Positions 1-6,488 of a DNA stretch of 12,335 nt are shown here, piece by piece. Below the pieces are notes generated by a model that saw only the letters and a list, made by a program, of their open reading frames with translations, made no database searches and had not been told where the DNA came from. The translations under genes and the position numbers were made by a program. Source of the DNA: Deltaproteobacteria bacterium (lineage in GTDB: Bacteria; Desulfobacterota; Syntrophia; Syntrophales; UBA2185); NCBI GenBank assembly GCA_026388495.1, contig JAPLJQ010000460.1:1-12335 (forward strand), written 5' to 3'. The first letter of the stretch is position 1. Every line of letters starts with the position of its first letter.

Positions 1-1136
1 AAAAAATATCGGCGGTCGCGTCTGTCATGAAAAAATTTGAATCCGGCGATTTAACGTCTGTGGACATTAAAAAAGACATCGCCGAGCTACACGACATCTC
101 CGTATCCTTTAATCAACTTGTTCAAAAGCTCGAACAAACCACAGGAGAGTTGGGTAAAAGAGCTCTTCAACTGTTGACGATAAAAGAACTATCTGAAATT
201 GCCAGAAAAAGCCTTCACATGGATGATTTCCTCGAATTACTTCTGGATAAGGCCATGACCGTGACGGGGACGAAGATCGGTTCCGTTTTTATGGTGGATG
301 AGGCAAATAAACGCTTTCGCGTTATTGCATCGAGGGGCTCGGAGAGCGATGTGAAGAAGGACCAATTTATAAACATGGATGATTCTATATCGAAATGGGT
401 TGTCGATGAAAAAAAACCCCTTTTGATTGAAGATATTGAGAAAGATCCAAGGACGCTAAAATCCAATGATCCCAGATATGGCCCTCCTTCGTTTCTGTGT
501 ATGCCCATTTTCGCGGGAGATACAATATCTGCGGTTCTGAATCTTGCTCATAAGGAATCCGGGCAACTCTTTGATTCCTACGATGAGCAGGCATTATCCA
601 TCATGCTGGGTGAAGTCAGTTTTGCCCTTGAAAATGCCATGCTGCATTTTAAGGTAGAAGAACAGCTATTTGAAATTAAGGAACGCAACGTCACACTGGA
701 ACGGGAAATTGCGGATCGATTGGGAACAGAGGGAAAACTGGCCTCTTTGAACAGGGAACTGGAGGAAGCAAACAGACAACTGGGAATCGCTTATACCAGA
801 ATGAAAGACAGCAGAGACGAACTCAGAGAAAATCTCTTCAGGGAGGAAACGGGTTTCCTTTTAAACAGTGAAGGTCTCATCGAAGGGGTAACGGAAAGAA
901 TGCTTGAATATATAGGAACGTCAAGGGATAAACTGATCGGGATGCCCATGACTGATGTCTTGCATGAAAACTGCCGCGATGTTTTTATAAGCGAAATGAA
1001 GCAGGCGTGGATGGGTATTACTCGCCAGATAAATGTCGAACTGATATCGGAAAATGATAATCATAAATCATTTGAATTGAAATTTACGCGACTCAGTCTT
1101 GATGACAGAAGATTGCTTCTCACAATCTTGAGGTGA
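1..1136 (+). CDS. HAMP-GAF-PAS signalling protein, 5'-truncated by the window edge
   Basis: The reading frame is open to the left edge (codons start at base 3), so the gene begins outside the window; the ATG at 27 lies inside a domain and is probably not the start. The first ~45 visible residues (KKFESGDLT... ELHDISVSFNQLV) look like the second helix of a HAMP linker, so the missing part probably holds membrane segments and a periplasmic sensor. Counting from the ATG at 27, a GAF domain spans about 50-205 (SVFMVDE, FLCMPIF, VLNLAHK), a heptad-rich coiled coil about 205-275, and a PAS-like domain about 278-369 (LLNSEGLIEG, MLEYIGTSRDKLIGM). The protein stops right after the PAS, with no histidine kinase, GGDEF or methyl-accepting module, so the output is unclear. 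Domain calls are from pattern; ligand and partner are unknown. The next gene starts 78 bases downstream on the same strand. Confidence 0.8.
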   Translation, partial: KISAVASVMKKFESGDLTSVDIKKDIAELHDISVSFNQLVQKLEQTTGELGKRALQLLTIKELSEIARKSLHMDDFLELLLDKAMTVTGTKIGSVFMVDEANKRFRVIASRGSESDVKKDQFINMDDSISKWVVDEKKPLLIEDIEKDPRTLKSNDPRYGPPSFLCMPIFAGDTISAVLNLAHKESGQLFDSYDEQALSIMLGEVSFALENAMLHFKVEEQLFEIKERNVTLEREIADRLGTEGKLASLNRELEEANRQLGIAYTRMKDSRDELRENLFREETGFLLNSEGLIEGVTERMLEYIGTSRDKLIGMPMTDVLHENCRDVFISEMKQAWMGITRQINVELISENDNHKSFELKFTRLSLDDRRLLLTILR

Positions 1137-1172
1137 CAGTCTGCGCATCAAAACCTTTAATGTTGTCGTTTA

Positions 1173-1211
1173 TATGATGTATCATAAGTCCTATTGTTGA
1201 AACATGTTTCA
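1173..1211. promoter_or_regulatory. Two dyad repeats ahead of the phosphatase gene, one a perfect 14-bp palindrome
   Basis: TGAAACATGTTTCA at 1198-1211 is a perfect palindrome ending three bases before the ATG at 1215. A second dyad, TATGAT-gt-ATCATA, lies at 1173-1186; the two centres are 25 bases apart. Position and symmetry fit an operator or an RNA element near the start codon. No regulator is identified and no convincing -35/-10 pair was seen here. Confidence 0.35.
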
Positions 1212-1214
1212 GTT

Positions 1215-1667
1215 ATGAAAATATTATTCGTCTGTATGGCCAATATCGTGAGAAGCTTCATGGCGGAGAGAGTTCTTAAGGGGAAATTGAAAAAAGCAAA
1301 AAGGAATGATGTGGGTGTTTTCTCCGCCGGTCTCATAGATATGGATGGTATGCCTGCTGACTCGATTGCCGCACAAATCCTTAATGATCACGGTTTTGAC
1401 GGTATCGACCATCATTCGCAATTACTGACGGAAGACATGGTTTCCCAAGCGGAAATGATTATCATTATGGAAAAAATCCACAGAAAAATGATTGTCGATC
1501 AGCATCCTGAGGTGGACGGTAAAATAACCCTGTTGAAATCTTATTCCCGGGATTACAATATCCAATACGGTGACATCAGGGATCCTTATAACATGTCCAT
1601 TTATCATTACAGACTCTGCTTTTCAGAGATCTGCTTATCTGTCGACGGGTTGATGAAATGTATTTAG
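1215..1667 (+). CDS. Low-molecular-weight protein tyrosine phosphatase (Wzb-like)
   Basis: The 150-residue product has the length and fold signature of the LMW-PTP family. The P-loop is C7-M-A-N-I-V-R13-S, fitting the CX5R active site, and the catalytic-acid loop is present near the C-terminus as D-I-R-D123-P124-Y. In exopolysaccharide loci such enzymes dephosphorylate the Wzc tyrosine kinase and so cycle polymer export; a Wzc-like kinase lies at the right end of this window. The P-loop is atypical: the usual G-N-x-C-R-S-P is A-N-I-V-R-S-F, lacking the second cysteine and the proline. I chose the ATG at 1215 because the protein then opens with the usual MKILFVC; a TTG at 1194 would place a perfect palindrome inside the coding region. 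No strong ribosome binding site is seen. The end overlaps the next gene by 10 bases. Confidence 0.85.
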   Translation: MKILFVCMANIVRSFMAERVLKGKLKKAKRNDVGVFSAGLIDMDGMPADSIAAQILNDHGFDGIDHHSQLLTEDMVSQAEMIIIMEKIHRKMIVDQHPEVDGKITLLKSYSRDYNIQYGDIRDPYNMSIYHYRLCFSEICLSVDGLMKCI

Positions 1668-2455
1668 ACTATTGGGGTTTTAAAAAATATCCTTTTGAAA
1701 ATGTGCCGGATCCTGAATTCATGTACTACTCGCAGGAGCACAAAGAGGCCCTTGTAAGGCTTCTGTACGCTGTGAACCGAAGGAAAGGAGCCGCTCTTCT
1801 AACGGGAGAAATTGGCAGTGGAAAAACGCTCCTCAGCAGGGTGTTTATCCAGCAACTTCCAGAAAAGGATTTCGAAATCGGACTGATTACAAACCCGTCT
1901 CTTGAGCCGCTGGATTTCTTGAAGGAGATTCTTTATCAGATTGGCCTGAATTTCAAGACAAATTCAAAAACCGAATTGATAAACTCCCTGAACACACGGT
2001 TGCTGGAGAATACGAAAAAGAACAGGACCACCCTGTTGATCGTTGATGAAGCCCAATTGGTTCATGCCGATTCATTTGAAGAAATCAGATTGCTCCTGAA
2101 CTTTCAATTAAACGACCAGTTTCTCATGACATTTATTCTTATTGGACAGCCCGAACTGAAAGATATCATAAGACAATACAAGCAACTCGATCAGAGGATT
2201 GCCATCAGGTACCATCTGAATCCTCTCAACATTGAAGAAACAACAAAGTACATCTCTTACCGTCTGGAAAAAGCCGGATTGTCCAATAACGAAATATTCA
2301 CACCCGAATCCATCGAGGAGATTTATCATTATTCCGAAGGGATCCCCAGAAAGATTAACAACGTCTGTGATTTATCCCTGCTGATCACCTTCAGCATGAA
2401 GGGAAAGGCGGTTGATTCGGATACCGTCAGAAAAGTGATCAAAGATTCGTTATAG
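1658..2455 (+). CDS. ExeA/GspA-type AAA ATPase, as found in exopolysaccharide/PEP-CTERM loci
   Basis: The 265-residue product opens with the family's usual MYLDYWGFKKYPFENVPDP segment. It has a Walker A motif G50-EIGSGKT57, a Walker B motif LLIVDEAQ with D130-E131, an IGQPEL block and an arginine-bearing QLDQRIAIRYHL segment near 177-188 typical of this AAA family. ExeA/GspA relatives assist assembly of secretion machinery; a subfamily sits in exosortase/PEP-CTERM exopolysaccharide loci, where its exact role is not known. No peptidoglycan-binding tail follows the ATPase domain, so this is the short form. It overlaps the phosphatase gene by 10 bases and is probably co-translated with it. It converges with the nucleotidyltransferase gene, leaving only 11 bases between stops and no room for a classic terminator outside coding sequence. 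The family call is firm; the exopolysaccharide role is inferred from neighbours. Confidence 0.87.
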   Translation: MYLDYWGFKKYPFENVPDPEFMYYSQEHKEALVRLLYAVNRRKGAALLTGEIGSGKTLLSRVFIQQLPEKDFEIGLITNPSLEPLDFLKEILYQIGLNFKTNSKTELINSLNTRLLENTKKNRTTLLIVDEAQLVHADSFEEIRLLLNFQLNDQFLMTFILIGQPELKDIIRQYKQLDQRIAIRYHLNPLNIEETTKYISYRLEKAGLSNNEIFTPESIEEIYHYSEGIPRKINNVCDLSLLITFSMKGKAVDSDTVRKVIKDSL

Positions 2456-2466
2456 ACAGGCCATCA

Positions 2467-3633
2467 TCACAGAGGAGGAAGGCCGGTCTTCATCGCGCTC
2501 CTGGCAGACAACAGAAAATCAGATAGCACCTGTGAGGAAACGAGAAGGGCTCTCCGCAAGAATGTGCGTAAATTATGAGATGTATCCGGAAAGATCTGGT
2601 TCATAACCTCCCGCCGGGGGAAAATATTTTCTCTCACAAAACGAATTTTTTTACCCACCCCGGGGATTTGAAAAATCCATAACATGTCTATTGCCGCTCC
2701 GACCGGTACCTGCATTAACCGGAGACGCAGAAGGTATTTCTCGATGTGAGAGAGGCTCTCCTTCCCGAGATCGATTAAGACTTGATCGGATACATGAAAT
2801 CCGGTCAGGTGCTTCATCAGCAGCAAGGCATAAAGCAATATCCTGTCGGCACGGACCCTCCGTGAATACTCGATCAGTTCCGGCCAATTCAACACCGGTT
2901 GATATTCTTTGATACTCTCGGCAATATCGACAAACCATATGAGTCTGTCATAACGATGCTTCAGCAGATGATACGACAGAGCAATCAGATTATCGTAGAG
3001 TGAAAGTTGAAAGAGAGAGGCGCTTTCGTTGATGGGCGTAGCGCTGCGCCATATATCGATGGATTTTATGTTCAGAATATCCCGACGGCTTTGTATCCTG
3101 TGAGAGGAAAGAAAATCCGGATGAAGATCCATGGAGAGGATTCCTTTTCTATAAGAACCGGGATACAGTCTGTTCTGAACAAAGCCTATCGTCTCTAAAA
3201 CATTTTTTAATCCAGTCAGATGCTCCTGCCGGACCATCAAATCGATATCTTCCATCGGACGCAACGCGACGTTGCGATAAACAGTTTTTAGAAGTGCGGC
3301 TCCCTTGAGAACGATAACTTGTAAATGCCGCTCCGTCAGTCTTTTTTCCAGCTCTGCCATTTCCTTCAGGAAATGCATATTGATAATCGATGTTTCCGCG
3401 TATATCCGGGCGAGAAATTTTTTCGTGCTTTCCGGGATGGCTGCCAGGAGATCCACGTTCCGACAGTGGTAATAAAGAACCGGGGCAAGACCTTCTTCAA
3501 AAGCCCTCTTTGCTGCAAAGTGCCAATCCAGCCCCTCCCGAATATTATCCGTAAGCCATACCGCATCGCCACGGCCAAGTGTCTGCCTGGCTATCACCCG
3601 GAAAAGCTTACTTTCTCGTTCACTTTTTATCAT
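2467..3633 (-). CDS. Nucleotidyltransferase-family protein (PF14907-like)
   Basis: The 388-residue product resembles the uncharacterised nucleotidyltransferase family PF14907. It has a helical N-terminus with a 'GLAPVLYYHC' segment, then the signature block VLKGAALLKTVY, then LRPMEDIDLMV at about 126-134, whose D129-x-D131 pair fits the metal-binding aspartates of the polymerase-beta-like fold. Relatives occur, as I recall, in RiPP loci including lasso-peptide clusters with HPr-kinase-like genes; their substrates are mostly unknown. It is last in the minus-strand block but separated by 259 bases and an inverted repeat from the gene before it, so it may be a separate unit. I chose the ATG at 3633: the in-frame ATG at 3672 lies inside the repeat arm and adds 13 residues without family resemblance. 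Neither start has a clear Shine-Dalgarno. Whether it acts on the peptide is inference. Confidence 0.75.
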   Translation of the reverse strand: MIKSERESKLFRVIARQTLGRGDAVWLTDNIREGLDWHFAAKRAFEEGLAPVLYYHCRNVDLLAAIPESTKKFLARIYAETSIINMHFLKEMAELEKRLTERHLQVIVLKGAALLKTVYRNVALRPMEDIDLMVRQEHLTGLKNVLETIGFVQNRLYPGSYRKGILSMDLHPDFLSSHRIQSRRDILNIKSIDIWRSATPINESASLFQLSLYDNLIALSYHLLKHRYDRLIWFVDIAESIKEYQPVLNWPELIEYSRRVRADRILLYALLLMKHLTGFHVSDQVLIDLGKESLSHIEKYLLRLRLMQVPVGAAIDMLWIFQIPGVGKKIRFVRENIFPRREVMNQIFPDTSHNLRTFLRRALLVSSQVLSDFLLSARSAMKTGLPPL

Positions 3634-3660
3634 GTTATCTACAAATCTGTGGCAAATAGG

Positions 3661-3747
3661 AAAAAATGTCATTCCGAACGAATGTGAGGAATCTTAAGAT
3701 ATTAATATTATAAGTCATTAAGATTTCCCGTTTCACTCGAAATGACA
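3661..3747 (-). terminator. Possible intrinsic terminator formed by the inverted repeat
   Basis: Read on the minus strand, the long imperfect hairpin formed by the two arms is followed at once by TTTTTT (3666-3661). Hairpin plus T-run fits a Rho-independent stop for transcripts coming from the MraZ-like gene. The stem is imperfect and the loop long, so partial read-through into the nucleotidyltransferase is possible. Confidence 0.4.
3667..3747. repeat. Inverted repeat element (two ~30-bp arms)
   Basis: The left arm at 3667-3697 begins TGTCATTCCGAACGAA and ends AATCTTAA; the right arm at 3718-3747, read on the opposite strand, begins TGTCATTTCGAGTGAA and ends AATCTTAA. The arms agree at roughly two thirds of positions and the innermost eight bases pair perfectly. 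The 20-base loop contains the palindrome ATATTAATAT. The element has no coding capacity and resembles the short palindromic repeats scattered through many bacterial genomes. A related copy lies at 9305-9380. It overlaps the apparent first ATG of the nucleotidyltransferase. Confidence 0.7.
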
Positions 3748-3892
3748 AAAAAGAGAATTAAGACACAGTCTCTCCGCGGGAGTGACACGGTTTTTGAACT
3801 TTTTATCAAGTTCATCATGATTGCTTATCACAAGTGGGAAATAGCGGGTGAACGAAGGATCGAATCCACGAATTGCGTATCCGGATCCGCTG
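3748..3892. other. Non-coding stretch with two small hairpins
   Basis: I see no convincing gene here. Two hairpins are visible: GTCTCTCC/GGAGTGAC with a three-base loop at 3768-3786 (one mismatch), and TGAACTT/AAGTTCA with a six-base loop at 3795-3814. Neither is followed closely by a T-run on either strand. They lie just past the stop of the MraZ-like gene and may protect or shorten its transcript. Confidence 0.4.
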
Positions 3893-4390
3893 TCAGACGA
3901 TACGTGAATTCAAAATCCCTGAATCAATAATTTCTATGACGTTTCCGTGACCGACGACGGTCACGTTCGGTGTCCGAATCCCGGCAAAGTTTCTCACCTT
4001 CTCCGACAGTCGCAGCTTGCCATCCTCACTGATATCAGAGTGTTCCCGCAGATACAGCGGACCATCTTTTTCATTTGTATCGAAGATTATTTTCAGCAGT
4101 TCCCATTCATTGCTGCTTTCGGGAATGAGAAGAACAGAGGTGTTTTTTTCAGGAACAACAAGGATAAGGCTTTCTTTGTACAGTGATCGAGGAAAAGCAT
4201 CCGGCATAGACAAGCAATCGCCGTCTAAGGTAATGGAATACATACCGTTAAAGGGATAGGAACCCACACCTGCATGACCTGCTAGCGAAAGTTTCTCCCC
4301 CTGGGAACAAATTACATTCTCAGGAAAACCATACAGAGCAACTATCGCCAAGAGGCCCGTCCTTATAAAATCTCGTCTCTCCATGGTCAT
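3893..4390 (-). CDS. Tat-signal protein with an MraZ-like double AbrB-fold domain
   Basis: The 165-residue product has two parts. Residues 1-30 look like a twin-arginine export signal: E-R-R-D-F-I-R followed by the hydrophobic stretch TGLLAIVALYGF. From about residue 48 the sequence follows MraZ: NGMYSITLDGDCLSMPDAF for the first half, a SNEWELLKII linker, then EDGKLRLSEKVRNFAGI and VVGHGNVIEI for the second half, matching MraZ segments with QGR-I-IP-LR-YAG and VG-GN-EIW. MraZ is normally a cytoplasmic DNA-binding regulator of the division cluster, so an export signal on this fold is odd. The DxxxR repeats are degenerate, so DNA binding is doubtful. The start has a strong GGAGG nine bases upstream; an ATG six bases later is possible. 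The gene lies 64 bases after the peptidase gene. Function is unknown. Confidence 0.65.
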   Translation of the reverse strand: MTMERRDFIRTGLLAIVALYGFPENVICSQGEKLSLAGHAGVGSYPFNGMYSITLDGDCLSMPDAFPRSLYKESLILVVPEKNTSVLLIPESSNEWELLKIIFDTNEKDGPLYLREHSDISEDGKLRLSEKVRNFAGIRTPNVTVVGHGNVIEIIDSGILNSRIV

Positions 4391-4399
4391 TTTCCTTCA

Positions 4400-4404
4400 C
4401 CTCC
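4400..4404 (-). promoter_or_regulatory. Strong ribosome binding site of the Tat/MraZ-like gene
   Basis: GGAGG lies nine bases before the ATG at 4390, within GGAGGTGAAGGAAA. It is the best Shine-Dalgarno in the minus-strand block and supports this as a real gene with an N-terminal twin-arginine segment. Confidence 0.6.
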
Positions 4405-4454
4405 ATAGAATTCCGATCATTTTTTCATGAATTCATAATGAAGTAAAAAATTTG

Positions 4455-4832
4455 TCATTCCCTTACACGAGCCGCACGCCGAACAAAGCGTTTCGTGCGC
4501 TCCTTAAGCAACGACACAGCCCACGAATGCAATTCTTTCATTCTGTCCAGAGGCTCATACCTGCCGCCCCGAACGAATCCTGCGGCTTTTCCTATGACGG
4601 ATTCTCTTTTTGCCAACTCCGATGGCAGGTTGTAGCCGTCACCCTTGAGATGGAGAAAACCGCCTTTCCCTTTTTTTACGAGCCTGTGGACGACAGATTG
4701 GCCATTATCCGCCCGATACACAATAATATTTCCCCTCCGGAGAGACTCCGGTGCAGCCTCTTTCACGACCACAAGATCATTATCCCTCAGAACGGGATAC
4801 ATGGAATTACCCGTCACTTTGAACAATTTCAT
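4455..4832 (-). CDS. Small S24/S26 peptidase, ER-type signal-peptidase-like, no membrane anchor
   Basis: The 125-residue product follows the SipW/ER-type signal peptidase core: VTGNS10MYPVL (nucleophile serine), RRGNIIVYR, SVVH49RLV in place of the bacterial lysine, and LKGD65GYN. S10, H49 and D65 fit the Ser-His-Asp arrangement of that group. True signal peptidases carry membrane segments; none is visible here, and the C-terminal third is rich in Lys and Arg, so this looks soluble or peripheral. In a RiPP operon it could trim the peptide or its leader, which is inference. I chose the ATG at 4832 because AGGGGG lies seven bases upstream and the family core starts there; an in-frame ATG at 4892 would add 20 unrelated residues. 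The chosen start overlaps the kinase-like gene by 26 bases. Confidence 0.78.
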   Translation of the reverse strand: MKLFKVTGNSMYPVLRDNDLVVVKEAAPESLRRGNIIVYRADNGQSVVHRLVKKGKGGFLHLKGDGYNLPSELAKRESVIGKAAGFVRGGRYEPLDRMKELHSWAVSLLKERTKRFVRRAARVRE

Positions 4833-5514
4833 CAAGAATCCCCCTGAAAAGGGTATGATCATGGAACAGTCCTGAACCCCAGTATACTTCATATGCGGGA
4901 TAATGACACATCATTTCTAAAAACCGCTTCTGTCTTTTCTGTTCACCCCTGTTGTACGACCATAGAAACTGCGGTACCAGTTTCCTCAACAGATCGATCT
5001 TTTTTTTAATTTTCTTCAAATATATGGAGCCATTGTTAACCTTCGGCAGGATCAGAAATTTTAGCGTAGCCGGTTTATATCGTTCCCGCTCCGGTGAAAT
5101 TATCCCATTTTTCAAGTACATTGTCGAGTAAAAAGGAAGCATTTCAACCCCGTCCGGGGTTTCTCTCAAAAGGGTGATGTCATCGCTCAAAAGGTCAAGA
5201 CCGTTCTTCATGGCCATGTGACTGAAGGTCGATTTGCCACAATCGGAGGGTCCTGTGGTGAGGTGACCGCCATGGAAGTGAAAACCTCCCGAATGCATGG
5301 CCCAAATCCCTTTTCGCGCAAGGTGCGGAAACAGAAGGCCGCCGATCTCCTGAGGCGTTTCTTTCTTCCTGAAGTCAAGAGTAGCCTCTGCTTCTTCCGT
5401 TTCGTCTTTCAGGAACAAAGAAAGCAGCCGGGCGACGTCTTCCTTTTCTTCCAAGCCGAAACAGTTAATCCTTGCCCGAAGGCCGTAGATGTTTACGTTA
5501 AGTATTGAGCCCAT
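4807..5514 (-). CDS. HPr-kinase-like P-loop protein of a RiPP cassette
   Basis: The 235-residue product resembles the C-terminal half of HPr kinase/phosphorylase. It has a Walker A motif in TTG88PSDCGK94STF, preceded by the glycine- and histidine-rich SGGFHFHGGHL, and an LLSD111D112ITLL motif matching the kinase's conserved aspartates. It lacks the HPr kinase N-terminal domain, and no HPr or phosphotransferase gene is nearby. Relatives in lasso-peptide clusters phosphorylate the peptide, so a peptide or modified-peptide substrate is a reasonable inference. It may match the Scm cassette protein ScmC (memory, not checked). I chose the ATG at 5514 because the resemblance begins at about VNIYGLRAR; an ATG at 5568 lies well inside the upstream gene. 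The overlaps are 22 bases with the gene before and 26 with the peptidase. The Shine-Dalgarno is weak. Confidence 0.75.
   Translation of the reverse strand: MGSILNVNIYGLRARINCFGLEEKEDVARLLSLFLKDETEEAEATLDFRKKETPQEIGGLLFPHLARKGIWAMHSGGFHFHGGHLTTGPSDCGKSTFSHMAMKNGLDLLSDDITLLRETPDGVEMLPFYSTMYLKNGIISPERERYKPATLKFLILPKVNNGSIYLKKIKKKIDLLRKLVPQFLWSYNRGEQKRQKRFLEMMCHYPAYEVYWGSGLFHDHTLFRGILDEIVQSDG
4840..4845 (-). promoter_or_regulatory. Ribosome binding site fixing the S26 peptidase start
   Basis: AGGGGG lies seven bases before the ATG at 4832 and inside the end of the upstream kinase-like gene. It favours the internal start over the longer reading frame and suggests coupling to translation of the gene before it. 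Confidence 0.55.
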
Positions 5515-6488
5515 GGAGAATCCGGATATTCCTTCAACCAATCCAATTTCCCAAACTGGAAAAAACACCAGTTACACAGGGAGAGAGGCGATTTTTTGAT
5601 AAGATCCTTCCTTTCAAAGCGCCATTTCAAGACATCCGGCAGTAAATTCAGATGACGCACGATCAGATCCGTCAACGGAAAATCTCTGATGTTGCCGATG
5701 CATTCTCGTCCCTTGTAACAGTCAACGGAAGTTCCCACATTGCTTAAATTGTTGCAGAAAAGAAAGTTTCCCTCCTCATCAACGCCAAACTTGAAAAAGG
5801 CATTGCAGGTAAATATGTCATTTACAGTATTGAATGCCTCAATTTTCAATCTCGGGAATATAGGTTGCCAATCGGCAAGCTGCATAAACAGCCGATATAT
5901 TTCTTCAGGATCAGGAATCAGCCCTTCCTCTATGAGGCGTCTCGTCGGCTGAATAAACATAAAAGATTGTGAAAGCACATTGAGACCGGATGTAAAGAGA
6001 AGGATGTCTCTCAGTTCACCCTTGTTGTCATTTGTGACTGCCGTTTTGATGTAACACGGTATACCCAGCAAACGACACATCCCGATAGCTTCGATGATCC
6101 TCCGGAAACTGCCCTCTTTCCTGTTAAGGTCGTGTTTTTCCTCTACGGCGCTATCCAGACTGAATCCTACCAGTCGAATGCGTTTGTGTATTTGCGGTGT
6201 TCTTATCAGAGGGAATATTCGATCTTTGAACAGGTACCCGTTTGTCAAAATCTCAAAATCGATGTTATTCTCGGCAAGGATCTGGAAGATATCCTCAAGC
6301 TGGGGGTGGAGCGAGAGCTCTCCCGATCCGGTGATGCCGGCATATCTGAATCCCAGCTCACGGAGCTGTTTCATAAGATCCGAGAAAAGCTCCTTTCCCA
6401 TATACACGGGCTTTGCAGACTTTGCCACAAGGCAGTGCCGGCAGGTAAAATTGCAGAAATTAACGATATCGATTGTCGGCGCTTTCAT
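5493..6488 (-). CDS. Radical SAM/SPASM-type peptide-modifying enzyme, second of a pair
   Basis: The 331-residue product has the radical SAM cluster C12-x3-C16-x2-C19 (FCNFTCRHC) starting close to the N-terminus. The SAM-contact motif is altered: TGSGELSLHP at 53-62 where TGGEP is usual. The C-terminal region has further cysteines (C228, C245, C257, C263) and ends with C305-NW-C308-FFQFGKLDW, fitting a SPASM/twitch domain with auxiliary iron-sulfur binding. Such enzymes modify ribosomal peptides, for example by side-chain crosslinks or epimerisation; the chemistry here cannot be told. It is a paralogue of the preceding enzyme (6460-7452), sharing the layout and the C-terminal CxxCFxxFGK(L/M)xW block. 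It overlaps that gene by 29 bases and the kinase-like gene by 22. It may match ScmE or ScmF of the Scm cassette (memory). Confidence 0.85.
   Translation of the reverse strand: MKAPTIDIVNFCNFTCRHCLVAKSAKPVYMGKELFSDLMKQLRELGFRYAGITGSGELSLHPQLEDIFQILAENNIDFEILTNGYLFKDRIFPLIRTPQIHKRIRLVGFSLDSAVEEKHDLNRKEGSFRRIIEAIGMCRLLGIPCYIKTAVTNDNKGELRDILLFTSGLNVLSQSFMFIQPTRRLIEEGLIPDPEEIYRLFMQLADWQPIFPRLKIEAFNTVNDIFTCNAFFKFGVDEEGNFLFCNNLSNVGTSVDCYKGRECIGNIRDFPLTDLIVRHLNLLPDVLKWRFERKDLIKKSPLSLCNWCFFQFGKLDWLKEYPDSPWAQYLT

Noticed and set aside
3748..3892. Strong terminator for the MraZ-like gene at the two small hairpins
   Set aside because: Neither hairpin is followed by a T-run on the minus strand; the inverted repeat downstream fits better.
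3742..3930. 62-codon open frame on the plus strand between the two minus-strand genes
   Set aside because: It begins in the arm of the inverted repeat, has no Shine-Dalgarno, and runs into the 3' end of the MraZ-like gene.
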